A stretch of DNA of 64,000 nt from Thiobacillus denitrificans (lineage in GTDB: Bacteria > Pseudomonadota > Gammaproteobacteria > Burkholderiales > Thiobacillaceae): NCBI GenBank assembly GCA_020723405.1, contig DYIY01000004.1, forward strand, positions 186,001 to 250,000, in the 5' to 3' direction. Each line of letters starts with the position of its first letter. Positions within the stretch are counted from its first letter, which is position 1. Position numbers and translations under genes: made by a program. A model generated the notes under the pieces. The model made no database searches. It saw nothing but the letters and a program-made list of their open reading frames with translations, and was not told where the DNA came from. Shown here piece after piece: positions 1 through 8,983 of the stretch.

Positions 1-70
1 CCCAGGACTGGTTGCCGTGCAGATCGAGTAAAACCGGGCACTCCTGGAACGACGGGTCGAGGCTGGCCAT
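1..70 (-). CDS. N-terminus of an unidentified protein (runs off left edge)
   Basis: Only the first 23 codons are inside the window, reading MASLDPSFQ... and continuing past base 1. The ATG (70-68) is preceded on the minus strand by GGAGGAG at good spacing, so the start is well supported. The fragment is too short for a family call. It lies downstream of a sigma-54-like promoter and a short G/C hairpin in its leader, which suggests a gene under activator control. Confidence 0.6.
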   Translation of the reverse strand, partial: MASLDPSFQECPVLLDLHGNQSW

Positions 71-104
71 GGCGACACTCCTCCGGGTGGTGGATGCCTG
101 ATGG

Positions 105-119
105 GGGGATTCCCCCCAA
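105..119. repeat. Perfect G6/C6 hairpin in the leader of the left-edge gene
   Basis: GGGGGGATTCCCCCC is a perfect inverted repeat 35 bases upstream of the minus-strand ATG at 70. It lies inside the transcript predicted from the sigma-54 site. It could shield or expose the ribosome site, but no T-run follows, so it is not a terminator. Confidence 0.5.
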
Positions 120-139
120 TGCATTTGCCAGCAATTCCG

Positions 140-155
140 AGCAACCTTGATGCCA
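140..155 (-). promoter_or_regulatory. Putative sigma-54 (-24/-12) promoter for the left-edge gene
   Basis: On the minus strand the sequence reads TGGCATCAAGGTTGCT, with GG and GC exactly 10 bases apart, matching TGGCAY-N5-TTGCW. The predicted start near 128 gives a leader of about 58 bases before the ATG at 70. Bases 156-510 contain no convincing gene; composition and codon pattern there look non-coding. Confidence 0.5.
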
Positions 156-511
156 ACCCTGGGCACGCGGAAAACCAGCCGACCAGGCATGTCAAAGACC
201 AGCCTACCTACCCCGTCGCCTTCGGGGAAAGCAGGCGCAACGGGACGCGGCATGGCATGTTGACTCCACCTGGATCGGCTTGCCTGCCGCCCAGGAGTCC
301 ATTGGAATAACAGGGTGATCGTTCGATGCCTGCCGGATGTGTCGAGGAATCGCCAGGCTCCGAGGCGCATGCCAGAACGCACAAACCCGGACACCGGCAA
401 CAAACGGCGGTCAACGTAGGTAAGGTTGGGGAGCACGGAAGCGTCGGGCATGACAGACCTGAGACCATGCCGAAACCCGCACCTGTACCAGTAGCCTGAC
501 GGATACAGGCG

Positions 512-544
512 AAAAAAAACCAACCGGGAAAGGTTGGTTTTTTT
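512..544 (-). terminator. Intrinsic terminator after tRNA-Phe
   Basis: A stem pairing CCAACC with GGTTGG, with A and T runs on its two sides, lies just 3' of the minus-strand tRNA gene. Read on the minus strand, the hairpin is followed by eight T. Confidence 0.85.
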
Positions 545-550
545 GAATTC

Positions 551-626
551 TGGTGGCCAGGGGCGGAATCGAACCGTCGACACGCGGATTTTCAATCCGC
601 TGCTCTACCAACTGAGCTACCTGGCC
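551..626 (-). tRNA. tRNA-Phe (GAA)
   Basis: Read on the minus strand, the 76 bases start GGCCAGGTAGCTCAG and end with CCA encoded in the DNA. The acceptor stem pairs GGCCAGG with CCTGGCC. The D-loop, the anticodon arm with GAA in the loop, and the T-arm containing GGTTCGATTCC are all recognisable. It stands alone with its own promoter and terminator. Confidence 0.97.
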
Positions 627-663
627 GACGCGCCAGCCGTGAGCTGGCCGCGCGAAGTCGCGC

Positions 664-693
664 ATTTAAGCGCGAAAGGCATGCCATCGTCAA
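664..693 (-). promoter_or_regulatory. Sigma-70 promoter of tRNA-Phe
   Basis: The minus strand carries TTGACG, then an 18-base spacer, then TTAAAT, about 38 bases before the tRNA 5' end. A GC-rich discriminator follows, as is common for stable-RNA promoters. Confidence 0.6.
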
Positions 694-783
694 GGTATGG
701 AGCGAACAGTCAGACAAGACGAAGTCACGAAACCGTCGCAATTCCTTCATCAAGGATTCTTGCCCGGACGGCAGAGTGGTGCC

Positions 784-2016
784 ATGTTGACCAGGGAAAT
801 CGCAGTCCAGCAATTCTCCTCGCCGCGGCGTCGTTTGCGGGTTGCCGTGGTGACCGAAACCTATCCCCCGGAAATCAATGGGGTGGCCATGACCCTGGGG
901 CTCATGGTGAAAGCTCTCCAGGCTCGGGAGCACCAGGTCCAGTTGATCCGTCCCCGGCAGCACGCCGCCGACTTCCCTCCCCAGGAGGAAAACCTGGAGC
1001 AGATTCTTCGCCCCGGGGTCCCCATTCCCCGCTATGCCGGCTTGAAAATGGGGTTGCCTGCCAAGTCCGCCCTGCATCGCCTGTGGTCTCTGCGCCGGCC
1101 TGACGTGGTGCACGTGGCCACCGAGGGCCCCCTGGGCTGGTCGGCGGTGGCAGTGGCCAACAAGCTGCGCATTCCGGTGGCCAGCGATTTTCACACCAAT
1201 TTCCACAGTTACAGCCGGCATTACGGCTTCGGTTGGCTGAAGAAACCGGTGATGAGCTACCTGCGCCGCCTGCACAACCAGTCCCGGGTAACCCTGGTGC
1301 CTTCCCAGAGCATCCGCCGGGATCTGGAGGCGGCGGGATACCGGAACGTGGAAGTGGTGGCCCGGGGGGTGGACACCCAGTTGTTCGATCCTGCCCGTCG
1401 CGACCGGCATCTGCGCAGGGAGTGGGGTGTGGAGGACGGCGGTCTGGCGGTGCTGCATGTGGGCCGTCTGGCACCGGAAAAGAATCTGTCCCTGCTGATC
1501 CGCGCCTTCGAAGCCATCGAAGCGATACGGCCCGACGCCCGACTCGTGATGGTGGGAGACGGGCCGGAGTTGCCCTTGTTGCGCCAGAACCATCCCCGGT
1601 TCGTTTTCCGCGGTGCCCGCCGGGGCGAGGATTTGGCCAGCCACTACGCCTCCGCCGATATGTTCCTCTTTCCCAGTCTGACGGAGACCTTCGGCAACGT
1701 CCTGCTGGAAGCCATGGCCAGCGGCCTTCCCCTGGTCTGCTTCGACTATGCAGCGGCGGCGGAACACGTCAAGCACGGCAGCAACGGACTGAAGGCCACG
1801 TTTGGCGACGATGCCGCATTTATCGAGGCGGCCCGGGAACTGATCCGGGATCCGGGCCTGCGGGACCGGGACATGGGCCGTGCGGCCCGGGAAAGTGCCC
1901 TGAACCTGTCCTGGGAGGACATCTTCAGCCGTTTCGAGAACGTGTTGCTGAACATCGTGGGGGAAAGCGAATCCCTCCAGGAGAAAGCCCTGTTCGGCCT
2001 GGAGACCGCCCCATGA
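784..2016 (+). CDS. GT4-family glycosyltransferase
   Basis: A 410-residue GT-B fold glycosyltransferase. The N-terminal acceptor domain opens with VVTETYPPEINGVA, typical of the MgtA/mannosyltransferase-like branch that transfers a sugar to a lipid. The C-terminal nucleotide-sugar domain starts at LHVGRLAPEKN and contains the catalytic EX7E motif (E301 and E309 in TETFGNVLLEAMASG). The ATG at 784 is preferred over an in-frame start at 697, because the upstream codons would run through the tRNA promoter side. The stop overlaps the next start (ATGA), so it is co-translated with the PAP2 phosphatase. The pair looks like an envelope glycolipid module; the exact donor and acceptor cannot be read from sequence. 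Confidence 0.88.
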   Translation: MLTREIAVQQFSSPRRRLRVAVVTETYPPEINGVAMTLGLMVKALQAREHQVQLIRPRQHAADFPPQEENLEQILRPGVPIPRYAGLKMGLPAKSALHRLWSLRRPDVVHVATEGPLGWSAVAVANKLRIPVASDFHTNFHSYSRHYGFGWLKKPVMSYLRRLHNQSRVTLVPSQSIRRDLEAAGYRNVEVVARGVDTQLFDPARRDRHLRREWGVEDGGLAVLHVGRLAPEKNLSLLIRAFEAIEAIRPDARLVMVGDGPELPLLRQNHPRFVFRGARRGEDLASHYASADMFLFPSLTETFGNVLLEAMASGLPLVCFDYAAAAEHVKHGSNGLKATFGDDAAFIEAARELIRDPGLRDRDMGRAARESALNLSWEDIFSRFENVLLNIVGESESLQEKALFGLETAP

Positions 2017-2585
2017 ACCCGCCGGATCAGTTCTTCCCCCTCGCCCCCGCTCCCGGCCTGCTGGCCCGTTACAGCGACTGGGAGTTGCGTCTGGCCCTGC
2101 GTCTGAATCAGGCCAACCATCGCAGGACTGTGTCGGGCCTCTTCGGGCTGGTCAGCCGCTTGGGGGATGGGGTGTTCTGGTATGTGCTGATGGCCGTGCT
2201 GCTGCTCTACGACGGTCCCGCCGCCCTGGGTCCGGTGCTGCTGATGGTGGGTGCAGGGCTGTCCTGCACCTTGCTGTACAAGTGGCTCAAGGCCCGGACC
2301 TCCCGACCCCGGCCTTGCCAGAGAACGCCGGCCATCCGCCTGACCACCCTGCCCCTGGATCAGTTCAGTTTTCCCTCTGGCCATACTCTGCACGCGGTGT
2401 GCTTCACGCTGCTGGCCTGTGCCCATTACCCTGCCCTCACTCCGCTGCTGGCGCCCTTCGCCGTCCTGGTGGCGATATCCCGCATGATCCTGGGGCTCCA
2501 CTGGCTGTCCGACGTGGTAGCCGGGGCCAGCATCGGTAGCCTGGTGGCCATGGCCTTTCTCTACGGGGCCGGCGTGCCAGGCTGA
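2013..2585 (+). CDS. PAP2-family membrane phosphatase
   Basis: A 190-residue integral membrane protein of the type 2 phosphatidic acid phosphatase family. All three catalytic signatures are visible: KX6RP (K-ARTSRP-RP), PSGH at residues 121-124, and SRX5HX3D in SRMILGLHWLSDVV. Five or six hydrophobic helices are apparent. Such enzymes dephosphorylate lipid phosphates such as undecaprenyl pyrophosphate or phosphatidylglycerol phosphate at the periplasmic face. The ATG overlaps the stop of the glycosyltransferase, supporting a joint role in envelope lipid metabolism. Confidence 0.88.
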   Translation: MNPPDQFFPLAPAPGLLARYSDWELRLALRLNQANHRRTVSGLFGLVSRLGDGVFWYVLMAVLLLYDGPAALGPVLLMVGAGLSCTLLYKWLKARTSRPRPCQRTPAIRLTTLPLDQFSFPSGHTLHAVCFTLLACAHYPALTPLLAPFAVLVAISRMILGLHWLSDVVAGASIGSLVAMAFLYGAGVPG

Positions 2586-2673
2586 ATACCCGATTGATTT
2601 TGTCAGGGTTGTCCCGGGACCGGGGGGCTGGCACACTAGGGCTCCATCACCGAATGCTTATGAAGGAGTTCCC

Positions 2674-3060
2674 ATGGGCGGCCTGACCCAAGACACCCCC
2701 ATCCCCACCGAGATCAAGCTGCATCAGCAGTCCCGCATCCTGGAAGTGGCCTTCAACGACGGTAGCCGCTTCGAGATGCCCTGCGAATACCTGCGGGTCT
2801 TTTCCCCCTCCGCCGAGGTTCGGGGCCACGGCCCAGGCCAGGAAGTCTTGCAGGTAGGCAAGAAGAACGTGGAGATCAAGGCCATCGAGCCGGTCGGCCA
2901 GTATGCCGTGGTGCTGGTGTTCTCCGACGGCCACGATTCCGGCATCTATTCCTGGGATTACCTGTACGACCTGGGCCGCAAGCAGGATTTCTACTGGCAG
3001 GCCTACCTGCGCCGCCTGGACGAGGCAGGGGAATCCCGGGAACCCAAAGCCCTGGTGTGA
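2674..3060 (+). CDS. DUF971 (gamma-butyrobetaine hydroxylase-like N-terminal domain) protein
   Basis: A 128-residue single-domain protein. Recognisable family features are the PTEIKLHQQSRILEVAF opening, the EYLRVFSPSAEVRGHG segment and IYSWDYLYDLG near the C-terminus. Stand-alone DUF971 proteins are common in betaproteobacteria and may bind metal or Fe-S clusters; their role is unsettled. A good ribosome site (AAGGAG) precedes the ATG. The last codons overlap the GTG start of the kinase gene. Confidence 0.85.
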   Translation: MGGLTQDTPIPTEIKLHQQSRILEVAFNDGSRFEMPCEYLRVFSPSAEVRGHGPGQEVLQVGKKNVEIKAIEPVGQYAVVLVFSDGHDSGIYSWDYLYDLGRKQDFYWQAYLRRLDEAGESREPKALV

Positions 3061-3947
3061 TCCCGGACGAGGCCCTCCCCCGAGCCATCGGCCAGGCCAT
3101 TTCTGCGGCAACGGGCCGGACGTTCATCGTCCGCTCCGGCCGGCCGGCCGGAGGGGGTTGCATCAATGAAAGCCGGATCCTGGCCGGCGATGACGGTCGG
3201 CGCTTTTTCGTCAAGACCAATACCCCCCGCCAGGCCGACATGTTCGCCGCCGAAGCCGAAGGCTTGGCAGAACTGGCCCGGGCAGCGGCAATCCGGGTTC
3301 CCGCACCCATCTGTCACGGCACGGCCGCGGGCCAGGCTTTCCTGGTCCTGGAGTGGCTCCCCCTGGGGGGATCGGGAGATCCAGCGGAACTGGGTCGCCG
3401 GCTGGCCGCCCTGCACCGGGTGACCCAGCCCCGTTTCGGCTGGCATCGGGGCAACACCATCGGCAGTACGCCCCAGAACAATCTCCCTTCGTCGGACTGG
3501 TTGGCTTTTTACCGGGACCAACGGCTCGGCTTCCAACTGGATATGGCCCGGCAAAACGGCGCACCCCGGCATTTGCTGGAGCAGGGGGAACGCTTGCTCG
3601 ACAATCTGGGGGATTTCTTTCCGGGTTATCGCCCCTGTCCCAGCCTGCTGCATGGTGACTTGTGGGGCGGCAACCAGGGCTTCGTGAATGGGGATCCCGT
3701 GCTGTACGACCCCGCCGTGTACTACGGCGACCGGGAGGCGGATCTGGCCATGACCGAACTGTTCGGCGGGTTTTCCGGCCGTTTCTACGGGGCCTATCGG
3801 GAGACATGGCCCCTGGACCCGGGCTATGCCGTGCGTCGGGATCTTTACAACCTCTATCACGTACTGAACCACTTCAACCTGTTCGGCGGCGGCTATGCCG
3901 GCCAGGCCCAAGCCATGCTCGACGGCCTGTTGGCGGCCCGGGGATGA
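3057..3947 (+). CDS. Fructosamine kinase / ketosamine-3-kinase family protein
   Basis: A 296-residue aminoglycoside-phosphotransferase-like kinase. The catalytic loop HGDLWGGN begins at residue 199, and the metal-binding acidic segment follows in YDPAVYYGDREADLAM. The N-terminal lobe has the GGGCINES and FFVKTN elements. Family members phosphorylate fructosamines on glycated proteins so the adducts can be removed (protein deglycation). The start is GTG overlapping the upstream stop (GTGA), which indicates translational coupling. Confidence 0.87.
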   Translation: MIPDEALPRAIGQAISAATGRTFIVRSGRPAGGGCINESRILAGDDGRRFFVKTNTPRQADMFAAEAEGLAELARAAAIRVPAPICHGTAAGQAFLVLEWLPLGGSGDPAELGRRLAALHRVTQPRFGWHRGNTIGSTPQNNLPSSDWLAFYRDQRLGFQLDMARQNGAPRHLLEQGERLLDNLGDFFPGYRPCPSLLHGDLWGGNQGFVNGDPVLYDPAVYYGDREADLAMTELFGGFSGRFYGAYRETWPLDPGYAVRRDLYNLYHVLNHFNLFGGGYAGQAQAMLDGLLAARG

Positions 3948-3966
3948 TCCTCCAGCGCGGATGTGT

Positions 3967-3995
3967 TTGCCTGGATGAGGTTTTTTGTGCATAAT
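3967..3995 (+). promoter_or_regulatory. Sigma-70 promoter of rpmE
   Basis: TTGCCT and CATAAT are separated by exactly 17 bases; transcription would start near 4002, about 29 bases before the rpmE ATG. Confidence 0.65.
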
Positions 3996-4030
3996 CACGC
4001 GCTTTCCAGGTTCCAACCAGGCAACCCATC

Positions 4031-4240
4031 ATGAAATCCGGCATCCATCCCGATTACAACGAGATCAACGTGACGTGCAGCTGCGGCAACAGCTTCACCA
4101 CCCGTTCCACCATGAACAAGGCCCTGCACGTGGAAGTCTGCGCCGCCTGCCATCCCTTCTACACCGGCAAGCAGAAGATCGTCGACACCGCCGGCCGGGT
4201 TGAGAAGTTCCGCCAGAAGTACGGCATCGCCAAGAAGTAA
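4031..4240 (+). CDS. rpmE: 50S ribosomal protein L31, zinc-binding form
   Basis: A 69-residue protein with [19 protein letters not shown] at the start and four zinc-ligand cysteines (C16, C18, C37, C40), so this is the C+ form used when zinc is sufficient. It is monocistronic, with its own promoter and a strong terminator. Confidence 0.97.
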   Translation: MKSGIHPDYNEINVTCSCGNSFTTRSTMNKALHVEVCAACHPFYTGKQKIVDTAGRVEKFRQKYGIAKK

Positions 4241-4263
4241 GCCTTCCCGTTGTGGAAGCGAAA

Positions 4264-4286
4264 GGCAGCCTCGGGCTGCCTTTTTT
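4264..4286 (+). terminator. Intrinsic terminator after rpmE
   Basis: GGCAGCC-TCG-GGCTGCC followed by six T. It lies directly behind rpmE and before the next start at 4318, which argues against any upstream start for the next gene. Confidence 0.92.
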
Positions 4287-4317
4287 GTTTCCGTTTCTGC
4301 GGTTAACCTGCGCCTCC

Positions 4318-5856
4318 ATGAATCCCACCTCCCGCGCCAATCACGTCTGGCTCGTCCTGCTGGCCCTGTTCTGGGCCTTCTATGGTTTGCTGGGCCGGGA
4401 TGCCTGGAAGGGGGAGGAGGCTCTGGCCCTGGCCCCCATCCTGGAGTGGCTGGCAGGCGAACGCTCCCTGTGGGCCACCCCGGCCCCCTTGTACAGCCTG
4501 GCTTCGGGCCTGACGGCCAGTCTGAACCCGGGCGACGTCCAGGACGGCATCCGCCTGGCCAGCGGCGTGTTCACAGTGCTGGCCCTGCTGTTCATCGGCA
4601 TGACCGGCCGGGCCCTGTTCGGTGCCGGTTTTGGTGCCGCCGCCGTGCTGGCCCTGCTGGGTGGCCTGGGACTCATGCTGCGGGCCCACGCCCTGCTGCC
4701 CGAGACCGCCCTGCTGGCCACCTGGGCCCTGCTGCTCTATGGCGTGGCCTCCGCCCGGCAACATGCCAAGCGGGGCGCTCTGGTCATGGGGCTGGCCCTG
4801 ACGTGCCTGGGCCTGGGCCTGCGGGGCCTGCCGGATCTGGCGGCGGGCCTGCTGGTGATGCTCCTGCCCCTGCTCTCGCCTTCCTGGCCGGACAAGGCCT
4901 ACCGCCGCGCCGTCCGGCAGGCCTTGCTGCTGGGCATGGGGCTGCTGGCTCTTGGCCTCTTCGTCCTCTGGCAACTGGATCTGTTGTCCGGCTGGCTGGC
5001 GTCTCACGGCCCGGCCCGGCTCATGGGCATCCTGGAGCCCGCCCAGGCCTTCCAGGAATTGCCCTGGTTCGCCTGGCCCCTGTGGCCCTTGGCCGGCTGG
5101 GCCATCTGGCACAGCCATCGCCATCTGGCCCGGAGCGCGGAACTGCATCCTCCCTTGATTGCCCTGCTGGTGCTTGCCCTGGCTGCCCTGTTTCCTGCCT
5201 GGTCCCGGGATGGCGCCTTGCTCCCCCTGCTGCTGCCCCTGGCTCTGCTGGCCGCCTATGCCGTGGAACACCTGCGCCGGGGGGCGGCGCAGGCCTTCTA
5301 TTGGTTCGGCGTACTCTGCTTTCTCTTCTTCGTCCTGGCCTTCTGGGTCTATTTCGCCGCCATCGAATGGGGCGTGCCGGCCAAGCTGGCCAGCCGAGTG
5401 GCCCGCCTGACGCCGGCCTACCAACCCGGGAGCGTGGACACGGCAGCCATCCTCCTGGCGGCCGGTGCCACCCTGGTCTGGCTGGTGGCCATCCCCATGT
5501 TCCCCCGGGCCAAGACGCGCCCCGTGTTGGTGTGGGCCACGGGCATGGCCATCTCCTGGGTACTCATCGCCGCCCTGTATCGTCCCTGGATCGAAGCGGG
5601 CTGGGCCTACCGCCCCCTTATCCGGGACATGGCCCGACACCTGCCAATGGGTGCCTGCCTGGAAGCGCGGGTGGATCCCGCCATGGCGGCGATGCTGCAT
5701 TACCACCTGAAGGTCGAGCAACGGACTGGCTGCGCCTACGTCCTCACCGTGGCCAATCGACGGGATCCGTCGGAGGGAACGGCAGCCCTCTGGCAAGGCA
5801 CTCGGCCCCGTTACAAGAACCAGATCTATCGTCTGGCGCAGCGTGGACAGGATTGA
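4318..5856 (+). CDS. ArnT-like GT39 membrane glycosyltransferase
   Basis: A 512-residue polytopic membrane protein with about ten to twelve hydrophobic segments. The first periplasmic loop contains GRDAWKGEEALALAP, the place where GT39/ArnT-type enzymes carry their acidic catalytic pair. A periplasmic C-terminal domain starts near DMARHLPMGACLEARV. Such enzymes transfer a sugar from a polyprenyl-phosphate donor to lipid A or protein. Donor and acceptor are unknown. The ATG at 4318 is chosen because longer in-frame starts lie inside the rpmE terminator. The 3' end overlaps mobA by 14 bases. Confidence 0.78.
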   Translation: MNPTSRANHVWLVLLALFWAFYGLLGRDAWKGEEALALAPILEWLAGERSLWATPAPLYSLASGLTASLNPGDVQDGIRLASGVFTVLALLFIGMTGRALFGAGFGAAAVLALLGGLGLMLRAHALLPETALLATWALLLYGVASARQHAKRGALVMGLALTCLGLGLRGLPDLAAGLLVMLLPLLSPSWPDKAYRRAVRQALLLGMGLLALGLFVLWQLDLLSGWLASHGPARLMGILEPAQAFQELPWFAWPLWPLAGWAIWHSHRHLARSAELHPPLIALLVLALAALFPAWSRDGALLPLLLPLALLAAYAVEHLRRGAAQAFYWFGVLCFLFFVLAFWVYFAAIEWGVPAKLASRVARLTPAYQPGSVDTAAILLAAGATLVWLVAIPMFPRAKTRPVLVWATGMAISWVLIAALYRPWIEAGWAYRPLIRDMARHLPMGACLEARVDPAMAAMLHYHLKVEQRTGCAYVLTVANRRDPSEGTAALWQGTRPRYKNQIYRLAQRGQD

Positions 5857-6454
5857 GCCCCTACCGGTCAGCGCCATCATCCTGGCCGGGGGCCTGGCGC
5901 GGCGTTTCGCCGGCAAGGACAAGGGGCTGCTCGCCCTGGATGGCCGCCCCTTGTGCGCCTGGGTGGCGGAACGCCTGGCGGGGCGGGCCCGGGAAGTGCT
6001 GATCAATGCCAACCGTAACCTGAGCGAATACGCCCGGTTGGGCTACACGGTGGTTCCGGACTATCTGCCGGAGCATCCCGGCCCCCTGGCCGGCCTGCTG
6101 GCAGGCGCCCGCACCGCCCAGGGCGAGTGGCTGCTCACGGTCCCCTGTGATGCCCCTTTCCTTCCCATGGATCTGCTTCCCCGCCTGCACGGGTTTGCCT
6201 TGGCCAGCCAGGTTCCCCTGGTGCGGGCAGCCGACGAAACGGGCATCCACTACGCCCTCATGCTGGTCCACAGGGACCTGTTGCCCGACCTGGAAGCCTA
6301 TGTCCGGGAAGGGGGCAAGCAGGTACGCTCCTGGCAGGAAAGGCATGCTCTGGAAACGGTCTATTTCGGCGACGACCCCTACGCCTTCCTCAACGTCAAC
6401 ACGCCCGAGGACTTGAAAACGGCCGAACGGGTGGCAAATAGATATTGCAGGTAG
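5843..6454 (+). CDS. mobA: Molybdenum cofactor guanylyltransferase
   Basis: A 203-residue nucleotidyltransferase that attaches GMP to molybdopterin to make the MGD cofactor used by DMSO-reductase-family enzymes such as nitrate reductase. The diagnostic N-terminal signature is [30 protein letters not shown] and VPCDAPFLP follow, and NVNTPEDL lies at the C-terminus. The start is a GTG at 5843, inside the end of the GT39 gene. Confidence 0.92.
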   Translation: MDRIEPLPVSAIILAGGLARRFAGKDKGLLALDGRPLCAWVAERLAGRAREVLINANRNLSEYARLGYTVVPDYLPEHPGPLAGLLAGARTAQGEWLLTVPCDAPFLPMDLLPRLHGFALASQVPLVRAADETGIHYALMLVHRDLLPDLEAYVREGGKQVRSWQERHALETVYFGDDPYAFLNVNTPEDLKTAERVANRYCR

Positions 6455-6479
6455 CCTGGCGCCAGCCTGCCTCGGACCC

Positions 6480-6698
6480 ATGAACCCCGCCCAACACCTG
6501 CTCATTGCCCTGATCCGCGTTTACCAATTGGTCCTGTCCCCTTTCGTGGGCAACCAGTGCCGCTTCACGCCCACCTGCTCCCATTACGCCCGGGAGGCGG
6601 TGGAACGCCATGGCGCCATCCGGGGCAGTTGGCTGGCTGTGCGACGCATCGGCCGGTGCCACCCCTGGCATCCCGGCGGCCATGACCCGGTACCGTGA
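6480..6698 (+). CDS. yidD: Membrane protein insertion efficiency factor YidD
   Basis: A 72-residue protein with the family hallmark [14 protein letters not shown], including its conserved cysteines, and a C-terminal [14 protein letters not shown]. YidD is a membrane-associated factor aiding YidC-dependent insertion. It is usually found in the rpmH-rnpA-yidD-yidC cluster; here it sits alone behind mobA. Confidence 0.93.
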   Translation: MNPAQHLLIALIRVYQLVLSPFVGNQCRFTPTCSHYAREAVERHGAIRGSWLAVRRIGRCHPWHPGGHDPVP

Positions 6699-6793
6699 AG
6701 GAGGAGGCCGGATTCCGTGATGAAGCTCACCCCAAGTCGCCGTTGCATCTGTTATGCTGAATCGTTGAGACCTCAATAGATCAGGGCAAGGAC

Positions 6794-7921
6794 GTGTTTT
6801 CCTTCTTCCGCAAGGACAAACCTGAAGATCTGATGGCTTTCCTCAAGGAGAGCCTGCCGGAGTTCGGTCCCGGTCCTACCTACAACCAGACCAAGCAGCC
6901 TGCGGCCAACCTGGACGGCGGGATCGAAGTCATGGAAGCAGCCGGCGGACTCCCGCCGGAGTTGGAAGAAGCCGCCGTTCTATACGCCAACGGCAAGGTG
7001 GGGGAAACCGCCGCCCTGCTCAACCGCTATCTGCTGGACCAGCCCGACAACCGGGATCCCCTGCCCTGGTACATGCTGTTCGATCTCTATGAAGCCAGCG
7101 ATCAGGCCGCTCCCTTCGAGGACGCGGCTGTGGATTTCGCCGTGAAATTCGAGCGCTCCCCCCCCACCTGGACCCCCCGGGGCAAACCCAAGGCCAAGAC
7201 CCAGGCTGCGCCGGTCATGGTCTATGGAGAAAAGTACGGCAGCCTGGAAAAGGTGAAGCAACCCCGGTTCTTCCAGGATGCCCGCAACGCAGCCTACGTC
7301 CGCCTTGATTTTTCCAAGACCCAGTCTCCGGACGAGGAGACGGCCCGGGCACTGCTGGACGACATCGTCCGCCTCAACGAAATGAAGAAGCCTGTGGAAC
7401 TCCAGGGTGGTCCCGGCTTCGCGGTTCGCCTGGACGCGGCCCGCCAGGGCGGCCGCCTGACAGAATCCGGCTGGTTCCTGCTGCTCGCGGTGTTGCAACT
7501 GCTCGGCAAGGAAGAGGATTTCGACAAGGTGGCCCTGGATTACGCCATGACCTTCGAAGTATCGCCCCCGTCTTACGTGCCTCCCCAGCCCCTGCCCAGC
7601 CGCGCTGTGGATGCCCCCGCCCAGGCCCCCGTTGCGCCGGGGCTCAGCTACGCCCTCAGCGGCACCCTGTCACCGGGCAGCGAAGCCCAGCTCCAGGGCC
7701 TGCGGACCTTCGCCAAAGGCAAACCCCAGGTGGAGGTGGATCTTTCCCAATTGACCCGCATCGACTTCGCGGTGGTGGGCCTGCTGCTGGAAACCCTCAT
7801 CGAGGTCACCCAGAGCGGTTGCAAAATCCTCTTCAAGGAAGGCAACGAACTGGTCAACACCCTGCTGCAAATCGTCGGCGCGGGCCAGTTCGCCATGATC
7901 CTGGGCCGTACCCGGGTTTGA
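6794..7921 (+). CDS. STAS-domain protein upstream of hslV
   Basis: A 375-residue cytosolic protein starting at GTG (6794). The first two thirds contain two helical repeats with related sequence: [14 protein letters not shown] near residue 115 and [14 protein letters not shown] near residue 250. They are joined to a C-terminal STAS-like domain (from about residue 280) with the typical [19 protein letters not shown] core. No histidine kinase or transporter is attached, and the likely phosphorylatable serine of anti-sigma-antagonist STAS domains is not evident. The stop overlaps the hslV start (TGATG), so the two are co-translated. The function is unknown; coupling to a protease subunit suggests a stress or regulatory role. 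Confidence 0.75.
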   Translation: MFSFFRKDKPEDLMAFLKESLPEFGPGPTYNQTKQPAANLDGGIEVMEAAGGLPPELEEAAVLYANGKVGETAALLNRYLLDQPDNRDPLPWYMLFDLYEASDQAAPFEDAAVDFAVKFERSPPTWTPRGKPKAKTQAAPVMVYGEKYGSLEKVKQPRFFQDARNAAYVRLDFSKTQSPDEETARALLDDIVRLNEMKKPVELQGGPGFAVRLDAARQGGRLTESGWFLLLAVLQLLGKEEDFDKVALDYAMTFEVSPPSYVPPQPLPSRAVDAPAQAPVAPGLSYALSGTLSPGSEAQLQGLRTFAKGKPQVEVDLSQLTRIDFAVVGLLLETLIEVTQSGCKILFKEGNELVNTLLQIVGAGQFAMILGRTRV

Positions 7922-8460
7922 TGGAACAGTTCCACGGCACCACCATCCTGTCGGTCCGGCGCGGCGAGTCCGTGGCCATGGGGGGCGACGGCCAGGTCAC
8001 CCTGGGCAACATCGTCATCAAGGCCGGCGCCCGCAAGGTGCGCCGCCTCTACCAGGAGCGCATCCTGGCAGGCTTTGCCGGTGGCACCGCCGACGCCTTC
8101 ACCCTGTTCGAGCGCTTCGAGGCCAAGCTGGAAAAGCACCAGGGCCATCTGGTGCGCAGCGCCGTGGAACTGGCCAAGGACTGGCGCACCGACCGCATGC
8201 TGCGCCGCCTGGAAGCCATGCTGGCGGTGGCAGACTGCAACAGCACCCTGATCATCACCGGTGCCGGCGACGTGCTGGAACCGGAATTCGGCATCGCCGC
8301 CATCGGCAGCGGCGGCGCCTACGCCCAGTCGGCCGCCCGTGCCCTGCTGGAACACACGGCCCTGGAGCCGGAGGCCATCGTGCGGGAATCCCTGGGGATC
8401 GCCGCCGATCTGTGCATCTATACCAACCGCAACTTCACCCTGGAAGTGCTCACTCCCTGA
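7921..8460 (+). CDS. hslV: ATP-dependent protease subunit HslV (ClpQ)
   Basis: A 179-residue threonine protease of the N-terminal nucleophile type. Removal of MEQFHG exposes the catalytic threonine of [26 protein letters not shown] and the [11 protein letters not shown][13 protein letters not shown] segment are strongly conserved in the family. HslV forms a dodecamer that needs the HslU ATPase for activity. No hslU follows: the next gene is convergent and overlaps by 11 bases. Confidence 0.95.
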   Translation: MEQFHGTTILSVRRGESVAMGGDGQVTLGNIVIKAGARKVRRLYQERILAGFAGGTADAFTLFERFEAKLEKHQGHLVRSAVELAKDWRTDRMLRRLEAMLAVADCNSTLIITGAGDVLEPEFGIAAIGSGGAYAQSAARALLEHTALEPEAIVRESLGIAADLCIYTNRNFTLEVLTP

Positions 8461-8983
8461 CCGGCCGTTTGGCCAGCTTGCGCTGGAGGGTACGGCGATG
8501 CATCTTCAGGGCCCGGGCGGTGGCCGACAGATTGCCTTCATTCTCCGCCAACACTTTCTGGATGTACTCCCACTCCAGGCGATCCACCGACATGGGCTCC
8601 TCCGGCGGGTCCGCTTCCGGGTTGCCCTCCGTGCGCCCCAGAGCCTGAAGGATGTCGTCCACCCCAGCCGGCTTGGGCAGGTAGTGCACGGCCCCCAGCT
8701 TGATGGCCTCCACGGCCGTGGCAATGCTGGCGTAGCCGGTGAGGAGCAGTATGCGGATATCCGGATGGATTTCGCGCAAGGGCTTGATGAGGCGCAATCC
8801 CGAATCCGTGGCCAGACGCAGATCCAGCACGGCCGCATCGAAGCATCGCTGGCGGGGGGCCAGGGCTTCCTCCGCCGTCCCGGCCACCACCGTTTCGTGG
8901 CCCCGCCGCGCCAGGGCCCGGCCCAACGTCTCGGCGAACACCGCATCGTCGTCCAGCACCAGTATCCGCCAAACCTTATTCAT
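8450..8983 (-). CDS. Response regulator, RegA/PrrA/ActR type
   Basis: A 177-residue two-domain regulator. The receiver domain has the acidic pair LDDD, the phosphoacceptor D in [11 protein letters not shown], and the lysine in LPKPAG. The C-terminal domain is a short Fis-like helix-turn-helix with [19 protein letters not shown] and [12 protein letters not shown], as in RegA/PrrA/RoxR. The start at 8983 has GAGAAGGA ahead of it. It overlaps the 3' end of the RegB-like kinase by 8 bases, so the two are one operon. Known RegA homologues control redox-linked genes; the paired TGCGAC-N5-GTCGCA sites at 10.27 and 10.40 kb are candidate operators. Confidence 0.9.
   Translation of the reverse strand: MNKVWRILVLDDDAVFAETLGRALARRGHETVVAGTAEEALAPRQRCFDAAVLDLRLATDSGLRLIKPLREIHPDIRILLLTGYASIATAVEAIKLGAVHYLPKPAGVDDILQALGRTEGNPEADPPEEPMSVDRLEWEYIQKVLAENEGNLSATARALKMHRRTLQRKLAKRPVRE

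Noticed and set aside
71-480. Possible riboswitch (the minus strand has GGTAGGTAGGCTGG, reminiscent of GEMM c-di-GMP aptamers)
   Set aside because: The other conserved GEMM elements (GGCAAACC, GCAAAGCC) are not present in order, and the segment lies upstream of the predicted sigma-54 start.
4303-6012. 569-codon minus-strand frame opposite the GT39 and mobA genes
   Set aside because: Repetitive G/Q/P-rich translation typical of an antisense shadow.
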